In this document: positions 1 to 7,620 of the stretch, in pieces
How positions within the stretch are numbered: the first letter of the stretch is position 1
Layout: each line of letters opens with the position of its first letter
NCBI GenBank assembly: GCA_963697525.1
Contig: OY969087.1
Coordinates: 930,001-994,000, forward strand
DNA from: Bradymonas sp963697525
GTDB taxonomy: Bacteria; Myxococcota_A; Bradymonadia; Bradymonadales; Bradymonadaceae
Direction: 5' to 3'
DNA length: 64,000 bases
Notes under the pieces: generated by a model
What the model was told of the DNA's origin: nothing
Database searches by the model: none
The model's input: only the letters and a program-made list of their open reading frames with translations
Program-made: the position numbers and the translations under genes

Positions 1-180
1 GATTGGGGGAGGTGCCGAGTGCAGTTCGCGAGGCGGAGGGGGCCGAGGCTCGACCAGTCTCACCTTGCAGACGAGTTGGCATCCGTGCCCCCCTCCGACG
101 GCTCGCTTCGCTTCGCCGCCACCTCCCCGACGCGGCCGACGCGGGGAGGGGTGGCAACGAGCAGCGTGGTTGCCTGATTT
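1..180. other. Left edge, no gene seen
   Basis: I see no convincing coding region here. The stretch lies downstream of lpdA, which is read on the minus strand. It contains a GC-rich hairpin (CCTCCCCG at 122-129 pairing with CGGGGAGG at 142-149) but no U-tract follows it in the direction of lpdA transcription, so it is only a weak terminator candidate. Confidence 0.4.
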
Positions 181-1596
181 TCAAATATGAATCGGCTCAC
201 CCAACGTCGCATGCGCGGCCTCGCCGACCGCCTCGGACAAGGTCGGGTGCGGGTGGATCGTGTGCACCAGCTCGACCACGGTCGACTCCAGCTCCATGGC
301 CACGGTGCCCTCGGTGATCAGCTCGGTGGCGTGCGGGCCGATGATGTGCAGGCCCAGAAGCTCGTCGTATTTGGCCTCGCTGACGATTTTGACGAAGCCC
401 TCCGTCTGGCCGACGATGCTCGCCTTGCCGATGGCCGAGAAGGGGAATTTGCCGACCTTGACCTCGTAGCCGCGCTCCTTGGCCTTCTCCTCGGTCAGGC
501 CCACCGAGGCGACCTCCGGCGAGCAGTACGTGCAGTTGGGGATGTGGTCGTAGTTGATGGGATGGGCGGGCTCGCCGGCCAGGTGGTCGACGGCCAAGAT
601 CCCCTCGTGGGAGGCCACGTGGGCGAGCCAGGGCGTGTTGACGATGTCGCCGATGGCGTACACCCAGTCCTCGGTGGTGTGCATATATTCGTCGACGGGC
701 ACGAAGCCTCGCCCGTCCAGCTCGATGTTGGTGGTGTCGATGCCGCAGTCGTCGGTGACCGCGCGCCGGCCGGTGGCCACGAGCAGGTGGGAGGCCTCGA
801 TCTTGGTGGAGTTGGTCTTGCCGCCCTTGTCGGTCTCGACGACCACCTCGACGCCTTGGTCGGTGCGCTTGACGTCGGTGACCTTCGAGGAGGTCATCAC
901 GTTCATGCCCTGCTTTTTGAAGCTCTTCTCGATCTCTTTGGAGACCTCGTGGTCCTCGATGGGCAGCAGGCGGTCGAGCATCTCGATGAGGGTGACCTGG
1001 GCGCCGTAGCGCAAAAACACGCTGGCGAACTCGCTGCCCACGGCGCCCGCGCCGATGACCACCAGGTGCTCGGGCATGTCGGTCATCTGCAGCAGGTCGT
1101 CGGAGTCGATGACGCGCTCGTGGTCCATCTCGATGAACGGCAGGTGCTGGCACACGCTGCCGGTCGCCAGGATGCAGTGCGTGGTCTCCAGAGTGGTGGT
1201 CGTGCCGTCGAAGCCCTCCACGCTGACCTTGTTTTTTCCGGCCAGGCGACCGTGGCCGAAGTGGACGTCGACGTTGTTCTTCTTCATCAGGTATTTGACG
1301 CCGCCGGCGTTCTTCTGGACGACGCGCGCCCGGAAGGCGTCCATCTTGTCCATGTCCACCGCGGGGTCGCTCAGCGCGACGCCGAAGTCCTCGGAGTGGC
1401 CGCATTTTTCCAGCAGGTCGGCCGTCTGCAGCATCGCCTTGGTGGGGATGCAGCCGCGCAGCAGGCAGGTGCCACCGAGGCGCTCGGTCTTCTCGCGCTC
1501 GACGATCGCCGTCTTCAGCCCCAACTGGCCGGCGCGAATCGCCGCCACGTATCCACCCGGACCGCTACCGATTACCACCACGTCGTACTTGCTCAC
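181..1596 (-). CDS. lpdA: Dihydrolipoyl dehydrogenase (E3)
   Basis: This is the FAD-dependent E3 subunit that reoxidises dihydrolipoamide with NAD+ in pyruvate, 2-oxoglutarate or glycine-cleavage complexes in the cytoplasm. The 471-residue protein has the usual family length. It shows the FAD motif GSGPGGY at residues 10-16, the redox-active disulfide GGTCLLRGCIPTK (C44 and C49), a second NAD-binding GAGAVGSE motif near 180-190, and the C-terminal active-site HPHPTLSE (H448, H450, E455). The start is a GTG preceded by a good AGGAG at six to seven bases. No E1 or E2 gene is adjacent in the window, so it is not possible to say which complex it serves. Confidence 0.96.
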   Translation of the reverse strand: MSKYDVVVIGSGPGGYVAAIRAGQLGLKTAIVEREKTERLGGTCLLRGCIPTKAMLQTADLLEKCGHSEDFGVALSDPAVDMDKMDAFRARVVQKNAGGVKYLMKKNNVDVHFGHGRLAGKNKVSVEGFDGTTTTLETTHCILATGSVCQHLPFIEMDHERVIDSDDLLQMTDMPEHLVVIGAGAVGSEFASVFLRYGAQVTLIEMLDRLLPIEDHEVSKEIEKSFKKQGMNVMTSSKVTDVKRTDQGVEVVVETDKGGKTNSTKIEASHLLVATGRRAVTDDCGIDTTNIELDGRGFVPVDEYMHTTEDWVYAIGDIVNTPWLAHVASHEGILAVDHLAGEPAHPINYDHIPNCTYCSPEVASVGLTEEKAKERGYEVKVGKFPFSAIGKASIVGQTEGFVKIVSEAKYDELLGLHIIGPHATELITEGTVAMELESTVVELVHTIHPHPTLSEAVGEAAHATLGEPIHI

Positions 1597-1715
1597 GAGT
1601 CACTCCTACATTGCTATGATTGGGGCGTCAAAATCGCTGCGAAGCTGTCGGCTTCGGAACGTACTAGGGGTGGTGGGTTTGTCAAGGTGGGAAGGTGGGC
1701 GTAGGATTGGCCACC

Positions 1716-2255
1716 ATGTGGATCTTCGGCTACGGCTCACTCATCTGGCGTCCCGACTTCGACTTCGTCGAGGCGCGCGACGGTTACGTGCAGGGATGGA
1801 CGCGCAAATTCTGGCAGGGCTCGACCGACCACCGCGGCGTGCCCGGCGCGCCCGGGCGGGTGGTCACGCTGCTTCGCGAGGCCGACTCGCGGGTGTGGGG
1901 CAGGGCGTTTCGGCTCGCCGAAGCGCACCGAGATGAGATTCTGGCCCGCCTCGACCACCGCGAGAAAGGCGGCTACGAGCGCCACCGCGTCGACATGGTC
2001 GTCCCCGGCCAAGAGCCGGTGCGCGGGGCCTTGGTGTATTTGGCCACGCGCCAAAACCCCAACTGGCTGGGGCCGGCGCCGGCCGACGCCATCGCCCGCC
2101 AGATCGCCGGCTCCCACGGCCCCAGCGGGCCCAACACCGAATACCTGGTCGAGCTCGCCGCCAGCCTGCGCCAGATGGGCGCCGACGACGCCCACGTCTT
2201 CGCCGTCGAGCGCGCCCTGCGGGCGTTGGAGAAGATCTCGCGGTCGTCTCAATAA
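1716..2255 (+). CDS. Gamma-glutamylcyclotransferase (ChaC/GGCT type)
   Basis: The 179-residue product begins MWIFGYGSLIW, the diagnostic nucleotide-free substrate loop (YGSLI) of the ChaC/GGCT fold, and has the downstream FRLAEAHRDEILARLDHREKGGY segment with the conserved acidic residue of the family. ChaC enzymes cleave the gamma-glutamyl bond of glutathione and release 5-oxoproline. I chose the ATG at 1716 because the conserved fold begins at that methionine; an in-frame GTG at 1695 would add seven unconserved residues. Its 3' end overlaps the next, convergent gene by seven bases. The family is clear; the exact substrate is inferred. Confidence 0.88.
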   Translation: MWIFGYGSLIWRPDFDFVEARDGYVQGWTRKFWQGSTDHRGVPGAPGRVVTLLREADSRVWGRAFRLAEAHRDEILARLDHREKGGYERHRVDMVVPGQEPVRGALVYLATRQNPNWLGPAPADAIARQIAGSHGPSGPNTEYLVELAASLRQMGADDAHVFAVERALRALEKISRSSQ

Positions 2256-2689
2256 CGCTCGTGCAGCTCGGTTCGCGAGCGCTGCAAGGCGGCGAATTGA
2301 TTGGAGATACGCTCGCGCATCTCCGCGCTCCACTCGGCGTCCATAGCGTCCTGATACTGCTCGAGAAGCTCGTCCTCGACGACCTTGGTCTCGGCGATCA
2401 TGGCGTCGAGATCGCTCTCCGAGACCGTCGACTCCAGCCGGCCCAGCCCGGCGTACATCTGGTGGAGTTCGATCTCGTCGATCTCCTCGGGCGCGCCCTC
2501 CAGGGTGGTGGCGTGGGCGTCGAGCTCCTCGGCGAAGTCGGTGTGCTGCTTCTGGTACTCGCGAAACAGGTCACTGTACTCGCCGGCCTCGACCTGCTCG
2601 GCCGCCGTGGCGAAGCTCTGGGCCGCGCTTTTGTGGTAGTCGGCCAGCCGGCGAAGCCTGTGCGATCGCTGTTGTCCGTGGGTCGTCAT
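2249..2689 (-). CDS. PA2169-like four-helix-bundle protein (DUF2383)
   Basis: A 146-residue, acidic, all-helical protein. Helix-forming segments at about 10-35, 40-65, 85-105 and 110-145, and the patterns AAEQVEAGEYSDLFREY and AETKVVEDELLEQYQDAMD, match the PA2169/DUF2383 ferritin-like bundle family. The biochemical role of that family is not established; members are often stress-induced. There is no signal peptide, so it should be cytoplasmic. It converges on the ChaC-like gene with a seven-base overlap, so the two 3' ends share sequence. Family assignment is by overall pattern rather than a single catalytic motif. Confidence 0.72.
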   Translation of the reverse strand: MTTHGQQRSHRLRRLADYHKSAAQSFATAAEQVEAGEYSDLFREYQKQHTDFAEELDAHATTLEGAPEEIDEIELHQMYAGLGRLESTVSESDLDAMIAETKVVEDELLEQYQDAMDAEWSAEMRERISNQFAALQRSRTELHERY

Positions 2690-2788
2690 CGTCGTCCTCC
2701 CAGCAAGTGTCGAATCCGTGCGTTCGATCGAACGTCTGGGAGGGACGATAAGCGCGAGCGCGCCCCGTTCAATGGCTGGACCGCACCA

Positions 2789-3166
2789 TCACTCGGCCGC
2801 CGCCAGCTCTTCGAGCATGCGCGGGGAGGTCTTGCCCTCGGCGATCAGGCGCAGCATCTCCTCGTCGAGCTCGTCGGCGAGCATCAGGCGCAGCATCTTG
2901 AAGTCCCCGCGCAGCGAGTACAGGGGGTTGCCGAAGGTCGCCGGGCGGTTCTTCTCGACCAGAAAATGGCCGATCCACGCCGGGCCGTAGCCCAGAAGTG
3001 GCGCCAGGGCGAGCAGCTTGGGCTTTTTCTTGAGCAGCGCGTACGCCGCCGTGGCCACCGCCGTGGAGGTACCGATGGCGTGAAGCAAGCGGTTGGTGGG
3101 GTCGCTATGCTCGCTGAGGTAGTAGGGCCAGAACTCATCGAAGCTGTCGAATTTTTCGTCGGACAT
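2789..3166 (-). CDS. DUF962 / Mpo1-like membrane protein
   Basis: A 125-residue protein opening with FDSFDEFWPYYLSEHSDPTN, containing two hydrophobic stretches (about residues 28-45 and 48-62) and the histidine pattern SEH...LLHAIGTS...GHFLVEKNRP typical of DUF962. In yeast the family member Mpo1 is a Fe(II)-dependent dioxygenase acting on 2-hydroxy fatty acids in the endoplasmic reticulum; bacterial members are largely uncharacterised. Length is typical of short bacterial members. The region upstream of the start is filled by GCGCGC-type hairpin repeats (3181-3300), which would be transcribed as 5' leader if the promoter lies beyond them. Confidence 0.82.
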   Translation of the reverse strand: MSDEKFDSFDEFWPYYLSEHSDPTNRLLHAIGTSTAVATAAYALLKKKPKLLALAPLLGYGPAWIGHFLVEKNRPATFGNPLYSLRGDFKMLRLMLADELDEEMLRLIAEGKTSPRMLEELAAAE

Positions 3167-3180
3167 GGGATCCTCGTAAG

Positions 3181-3300
3181 GTTGGCGCGCCTGGCGGCGC
3201 GTGGGCTTGGCGCGCTTTGCGCGCGGGGCTTGGCGCCTTTGGCGCGGGGCGTGAAGCGGAGGCGCGGAGGCGTGAAGCGGAGGCGCGGAGGAGGCGCTGA
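3181..3300. repeat. GCGCGC-type hairpin repeat (copy 1)
   Basis: Short units of the form GGCTTGGCGCGCTTTGCGCGC are repeated with drift, followed by two copies of GTGAAGCGGAGGCGCGGAG-like units at about 3250-3285. Each unit contains a self-complementary GCGCGC...GCGCGC core and could fold into a small hairpin. The same type occurs at 16041-16125 and, in degenerate form, at 55454-55487. All three lie just upstream of a minus-strand gene start. Confidence 0.75.
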
Positions 3301-3354
3301 GCTCGGAAATCGTGACGCCACTGTAAATGCGGGCGCGCCCGGATGCAACGGGGC

Positions 3355-4041
3355 TCAGGCGATCTCGTCGGCGAGTTGGTCGAGGAAGCGCTCCATGAAT
3401 TGGTGGCGCTGGGCGGCTAGGCGGCGCCCGGTGGGGGTGTAGAAGCGGTCCTGGAGCTTGAGAAGCTTCTTGTAGAAATGATCGACGGCGTACTCCAGAT
3501 CGTCGAGCTCGCGCGCGTCGGCGAACGGGTCGGCCATGTGGACGATGGAGCGGCCGAGCTCGCCGCTGGTCTGGAAGACGCGGGCGATGCCGAAGGCGCC
3601 CAGCGCCTCCAGGCGATCGGCGTTGGTCAAGATCTCGGCCTCGGCGGACTCAGCGGCGATGCCCGCCGAGAAGCTGTGGGCCTGGATGGCGTGGGCGATG
3701 ACCGCGCGGCGGGCCTCGTCGAAGGCGCCCAGCGCCTCGTAGTGCTCGCGAGCCTTGCGCGCCGAGTGGGTCGACGCCAGGTGGCGCTCGGGGTGGTCCT
3801 TGGGCAGATCGACCACGTCGTGCAGCAATGCCGCCGCCGCCAGGGCCTCCCAGTCGACCACGACGCCGCGCTCGGCCTCACCGCGCCGGATGCGTCGGGC
3901 GTTTCGGAGCACCCGCAGAAGGTGGCCGCGGTCATGGCTGCCGGCGAGGTCCATCTGCGCGTCGACGAACTCGACGGTCGGCGCCACCCACGGCCGATCG
4001 ATGAGCGTGGTCACCGCTTCGAGAAACGATTGTTGGTCCAT
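3355..4041 (-). CDS. HD-domain metal-dependent phosphohydrolase
   Basis: The 228-residue protein has the HD-superfamily ligands in order: SHDRGHLLRV near residue 40, LLHDVVD near 75 (the HD doublet), then AHAIQAHS near 118 and a late NADRLEALG near 140. This is the YedJ/YfbR-like small HD hydrolase arrangement; substrates of such proteins are usually nucleotides or unknown. I chose the ATG at 4041 because the longer frame starting at 4068 would overlap the stop of the upstream TetR gene; with 4041 the gap is seven bases, suggesting co-transcription with that regulator. There is no clear Shine-Dalgarno, so translational coupling is likely. Confidence 0.85.
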   Translation of the reverse strand: MDQQSFLEAVTTLIDRPWVAPTVEFVDAQMDLAGSHDRGHLLRVLRNARRIRRGEAERGVVVDWEALAAAALLHDVVDLPKDHPERHLASTHSARKAREHYEALGAFDEARRAVIAHAIQAHSFSAGIAAESAEAEILTNADRLEALGAFGIARVFQTSGELGRSIVHMADPFADARELDDLEYAVDHFYKKLLKLQDRFYTPTGRRLAAQRHQFMERFLDQLADEIA

Positions 4042-4048
4042 GATATGC

Positions 4049-4693
4049 TCAACCGCCAAAGAGATCACTGTCGCGTGGAGCCAATCCCATCAACAATTCC
4101 GTGCCGCACTTCTGGAACGTCGTGCGCACGTGCTCGGGATCGCTGGAGTCGAACATGCCGTTGGCGAATAGCGAAGACAAGCCCTGAACCAGCGCCCAGG
4201 CGGCGGTCGCCGGTCCCTCGCTGGGGCCCGCGTGGATCAAGCCGACCTGCTGACACTCCTCGATGAGCTCGACCAGGAGTCGATAGGCACCGGCGTGGGC
4301 GTCCGCCAACGCGGGGTAGCGGCCGCGGTCGCGCACCTGCGCGCAAAACATCACCCGGAACATCGGGGTGTGGTCGACCGCGAAACGCACGTAGGCCAAC
4401 CCGGAGGCGAAGAAGCGCGAGGCCGCATCCGACTGCTCGGCGACGGCCTCGAGCATGCAGGAATGCAGCTTTTTGAACCCCTCTTCGGCCATGGCGGCGA
4501 TGAGCGCGCCCTTGTCGTCGAAGTGGCGGTAGGGCGCCGAGTGGGTCACGCCCACCCGGCGGGCGAGCCCGCGAATGGACAGGCCAGCCATGCCTTCCTC
4601 GTCGACCATCTCGAGGGCGGCGTCGATCAACGCCGCTCGCAAATCGCCGTGATGATAGCAGGGCTTCTTATCGGTTTCGGAAGTATCGGACAT
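4049..4693 (-). CDS. TetR/AcrR-family transcriptional regulator
   Basis: The 214-residue product has an N-terminal TetR DNA-binding domain: YHHGDLRAALIDAALEMVDEEG, then SIRGLARRVGVTHSAPYRHFDDKGAL (helix-turn-helix about residues 35-60). The ligand-binding half contains the WHG-type TetR C-terminal pattern. The ATG at 4691-4693 starts the conserved domain; the open frame upstream to 4831 is out of character and overlaps the divergent promoter region. The gene is divergent from an acyl-CoA dehydrogenase/phosphotransferase operon starting at 4858, so the likely inference is that it represses that operon in response to an acyl-CoA or related ligand. I did not find a clear palindromic operator in the 164-bp gap. 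Confidence 0.88.
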   Translation of the reverse strand: MSDTSETDKKPCYHHGDLRAALIDAALEMVDEEGMAGLSIRGLARRVGVTHSAPYRHFDDKGALIAAMAEEGFKKLHSCMLEAVAEQSDAASRFFASGLAYVRFAVDHTPMFRVMFCAQVRDRGRYPALADAHAGAYRLLVELIEECQQVGLIHAGPSEGPATAAWALVQGLSSLFANGMFDSSDPEHVRTTFQKCGTELLMGLAPRDSDLFGG

Positions 4694-4857
4694 CAACTGC
4701 CATGGACTGCGTGCGAGATGAAACCTCGCCGCTATTTTTGCTCGTATTTCGACTGCTGTAAACCTGCGTTCCAGAGTTGTCATCAAAGCGCTGTTGGCGC
4801 ACCCGTACGGGGCTGTTACAGTCGCCACCAAACGCTAACCCCACCGGAGACACGCTT

Positions 4858-6060
4858 GTGGATTTTGGGATCGACAGCCAGTTGAGGCAAACGCTCGACA
4901 CCGTCCGCGACTTCGTGCGCGAGGAGCTCGAGCCGCTCGAGGCCGACTTTGTCGGCCATTCGTTCAAAGATCTGCTGCCACGGCTTCAACAGAAGCGCCA
5001 ACAGGTCAAAGATCTGGGGCTGTGGGCGCCGCACGTGCCCCAAGAATACGGCGGTATGGGCCTGTCGCTGCTGGAGTTCGGGATGGTCGCCGAGGAGCTG
5101 GGACGCTCGCCGGTGGGCCACTACGTGTTCAACTGCCAGGCGCCCGACGCCGGCAATATGGAGATCCTGATCGAGCACGCCACCGAGGAGCAACGCGCCG
5201 AGTACCTCGATCCGTTGGTGCGCGGCGATGTGCGGAGCTGCTTTTCGATGACCGAGCCCGACTTCGCCGGCGCCAACCCCACGATGATGGGCACGACGGC
5301 GGTCAAAGACGGCGACGACTACGTCATCAACGGCCACAAGTGGTTCACCTCGTCGGCCGACGGGGCCGCCTTCGCGGTGGTCATGGCGGTGACCAACCCC
5401 GAGGCCGACTCGCGGTATATGCGCGCCAGCCAGATCTTGGTGCCCACCGACACCCCTGGCTTCGAGTTGGTGCGTAATATTCCGGTGATGGGCGAGGCCG
5501 GCGACGACTACGCCAGCCACGCCGAGATCAAATACCACGACTGCCGGGTGCCCATCGACAACCGGCTGGGCCCGGAGGGCGCCGGGTTTCTGATCGCCCA
5601 GCAGCGGCTGGGGCCGGGGCGCATCCACCACTGCATGCGCTGGATCGGCATCTGCGAGCGCGCCTTCGAGCTGATGTGTGAGCGCGCGGCCACCCGCGAG
5701 CTGTATCCGGGTACGGTGCTGGGCGACAAGCAGATGATCCAGGCCAAGATCGCCGACAGCCGCGCCGAGATCGACGCCGCGCGCATGCTGGTGCTGCGCA
5801 CGGCCTGGGAGATCGACAACCACGGCCAGAAGGCCGCGCGCATCCAGATCTCGGCGATCAAATTCTACGTGGCCAACGTCCTGCAAAAGGTGCTCGACCG
5901 CGCCATCCAGGTCCACGGGGGCCTGGGCGTGACCGACGACACGCCGCTGGCCTACTGGTTTCGCCACGAGCGCGCCGCGCGCATCTACGACGGTCCCGAC
6001 GAGGTGCACAAATCACAGGTGGCCAAAAAGGAACTCGCCAAATATCGGGAGCAAAAATGA
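4858..6060 (+). CDS. Acyl-CoA dehydrogenase (ACAD10/11-like)
   Basis: This 400-residue flavoprotein oxidises an acyl-CoA to the 2-enoyl-CoA and passes electrons to ETF. The three ACAD domains are visible: helical N-terminus, middle beta domain with CFSMTEPDFAGANP and NGHKWFTSSADGA, and helical C-terminus with IQVHGGLGVTDDTPLAYWFRHERAARIYDGPDEVH. The YDGPDEVH ending, in place of the YEGT form of many medium-chain enzymes, fits the ACAD10/11 branch. Translation starts at GTG 4858 with GGAGA seven bases upstream; the longer frame from 4777 lacks a ribosome site. Its stop overlaps the next start by four bases (ATGA at 6057-6060), so the two products are coupled. Confidence 0.93.
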   Translation: MDFGIDSQLRQTLDTVRDFVREELEPLEADFVGHSFKDLLPRLQQKRQQVKDLGLWAPHVPQEYGGMGLSLLEFGMVAEELGRSPVGHYVFNCQAPDAGNMEILIEHATEEQRAEYLDPLVRGDVRSCFSMTEPDFAGANPTMMGTTAVKDGDDYVINGHKWFTSSADGAAFAVVMAVTNPEADSRYMRASQILVPTDTPGFELVRNIPVMGEAGDDYASHAEIKYHDCRVPIDNRLGPEGAGFLIAQQRLGPGRIHHCMRWIGICERAFELMCERAATRELYPGTVLGDKQMIQAKIADSRAEIDAARMLVLRTAWEIDNHGQKAARIQISAIKFYVANVLQKVLDRAIQVHGGLGVTDDTPLAYWFRHERAARIYDGPDEVHKSQVAKKELAKYREQK

Positions 6061-7133
6061 GCATCGACCAACCACGCGACGTCCGCCAGGGCGAGGAGCT
6101 CGACACCGACGCGCTCGGCCAGTGGCTCTCCCAAGAGGTTCCCGAGCTGAGCGGGGACATCACCGTCAAGCAATTTCCCTCGGGTCACTCCAACCTGACC
6201 TATATGCTGGACGTGGGCGGAAAAGAGGTGGTGCTTCGCCGCCCGCCGTTTGGTGCCGAGAAGATCGCCAAGGGCCACGACATGAGCCGGGAGTACACCG
6301 TGCTCAGCCACCTCGAGCCGGTCTTCGACAAGGTGCCCGCGCCCCTGGCCTACTGCGACGACGCCGAGGTCATCGGCGCGCCGTTCTACCTGATGGAGCG
6401 CGTCCAGGGCGTCATCTTGCGCGGGGCCAAGCCCGACGTCGACGGCCTCGACGAGGCGACCATGGGCCGGTTGAGCGAGGCGTTCGTGGACACCCTCGCC
6501 GAGGTGCACGCCATCGACCTGGAGGCGGCCGGCCTGGACGAGTTCGGCCGCCCCGAGGGCTACGTCGAGCGCCAGATCTCCGGCTGGATCGGCCGCTACC
6601 ACCGCGCCCAGACCGACGACATCCCCTCCATGGAGCGCGCCGGCGAGTGGCTGGAGGCCAATATGCCCGCCGAGGTCGGCGCCGCGGTCATCCACAACGA
6701 TTTCAAATACGACAACCTCGTGCTCGACCCCGACGAGCTGACCCACGTGCGCGCCATCCTCGACTGGGAGATGGCCACGGTCGGCGATCCGCTGATGGAC
6801 CTGGGCACCAGCCTGGCCTATTGGGTCGAGGCCGACGACCCCGACGTGGTCAAGGGCCTGAGCTTCGGCCCCACCATGCTGCCCGGAAGCTTCACCCGCC
6901 GCGAGCTGGTCGACCGCTACGCCCAAAAGAGCGGCCAGCCGGTCGACGACATCGTGTTTTACTTCGTCTACGGATTGTACAAGGTCGCCGTCATCGGCCA
7001 ACAGATCTACTACCGCTTCAAGTCCGGCGACACCGACGACCCCCGCTTCGGCATGCTCATCTACGCGGTGCGCGCGCTGGGCGACCTCGCCGTCAAGGCG
7101 ATCGAGGAGGGGCGCATCGAGAAATTAGGGTGA
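6057..7133 (+). CDS. Aminoglycoside-phosphotransferase-fold kinase (ACAD11 N-domain-like)
   Basis: A 358-residue protein-kinase-fold phosphotransferase. It shows the ATP-binding SGHSNLTYML loop near residue 46, the invariant VVLRRPP lysine/arginine strand, the catalytic VIHNDFKYDNLVLD (HxDxxxxN, about residues 215-225) and the metal-binding ILDWEMATVGDPLMDLG. In human ACAD11 this domain is fused to an acyl-CoA dehydrogenase, and in Pseudomonas levulinate catabolism (LvaA/LvaC) the two are separate; together they phosphorylate 4-hydroxyacyl-CoA and remove the phosphate to feed beta-oxidation. Here the genes overlap by four bases. The substrate is inferred from that pairing. Confidence 0.9.
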   Translation: MSIDQPRDVRQGEELDTDALGQWLSQEVPELSGDITVKQFPSGHSNLTYMLDVGGKEVVLRRPPFGAEKIAKGHDMSREYTVLSHLEPVFDKVPAPLAYCDDAEVIGAPFYLMERVQGVILRGAKPDVDGLDEATMGRLSEAFVDTLAEVHAIDLEAAGLDEFGRPEGYVERQISGWIGRYHRAQTDDIPSMERAGEWLEANMPAEVGAAVIHNDFKYDNLVLDPDELTHVRAILDWEMATVGDPLMDLGTSLAYWVEADDPDVVKGLSFGPTMLPGSFTRRELVDRYAQKSGQPVDDIVFYFVYGLYKVAVIGQQIYYRFKSGDTDDPRFGMLIYAVRALGDLAVKAIEEGRIEKLG

Positions 7134-7146
7134 TGGGGGGATCGAT

Positions 7147-7206
7147 TCTACGACGGATGTCGTGCGGGGTGATCCGTCGAGTCTACGACGGATGACGTGC
7201 GGGGTG
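7147..7206. repeat. Two-copy direct repeat downstream of the phosphotransferase gene
   Basis: A 25-bp sequence beginning TCTACGACGGATG and ending CGTGCGGGGTG occurs at 7147-7171 and again at 7182-7206 with one mismatch, 35 bp apart. It lies just downstream of the phosphotransferase stop and immediately before the 239-bp palindromic element. Its function is unknown. Confidence 0.75.
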
Positions 7207-7210
7207 GGCG

Positions 7211-7449
7211 GTTTGTAGGCCCGTGAAGGTAGCGCTCGGCAAAAGGCGCCTCGCGCAACCCTCCACCTATAGAGGCCAATCAAACTACGATTGGCGCGCT
7301 GCGCCTTCGGCTCCGCTTGAACGGCACGAACCACCGTGTGCGCCGTATTGATCAAGGCGCCGTTGTTCAGGCGCCACGCCGCGCGCTGTTGGCGCGGCCT
7401 CTTTGGGTGAGGGTTGGCGCGCAGCGCCTACCTTCACGTGTCTACAAAC
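7211..7449. repeat. Palindromic intergenic element, family C, copy 1
   Basis: A roughly 239-bp imperfect palindrome fills most of the 487-bp gap 7134-7620. The left end begins GTTTGTAGGCCCGTGAAGGT and the right end is its approximate inverse, ending CTACCTTCACGTGTCTACAAAC. Further in, CCTCCACCTATAGAGGCC near 7260 pairs with GGCCTCTTTGGGTGAGGG near 7398. A second copy of about 236 bp lies at 22457-22692. The design, with matched ends, conserved GAGGCC shoulders and a variable centre, resembles a non-autonomous mobile palindrome (MITE-like) or a large structured RNA element. No transposase gene is nearby. Confidence 0.82.
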
Positions 7450-7620
7450 CACCCCCCCAAACTCTGACATCCATGTCCACCACCTGACACCAAAGTCAGA
7501 GTCCTCTTCCATCGATCGCCCCCCAAACGCTCTCGAGCGCCCTTTTCGCCAGCTCGGCATCCCCCTTGCAGACAGTCTCCTCGTGGCTCACATGACTGAC
7601 TGAATGCGAGGGAGACCAAA

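Noticed and set aside
187..1704. Long open frame opposite lpdA (505 residues), and similar long antisense frames opposite other genes
   Set aside because: High GC gives long open frames opposite real genes; these lack conserved motifs and ribosome sites while the other strand has clear families.
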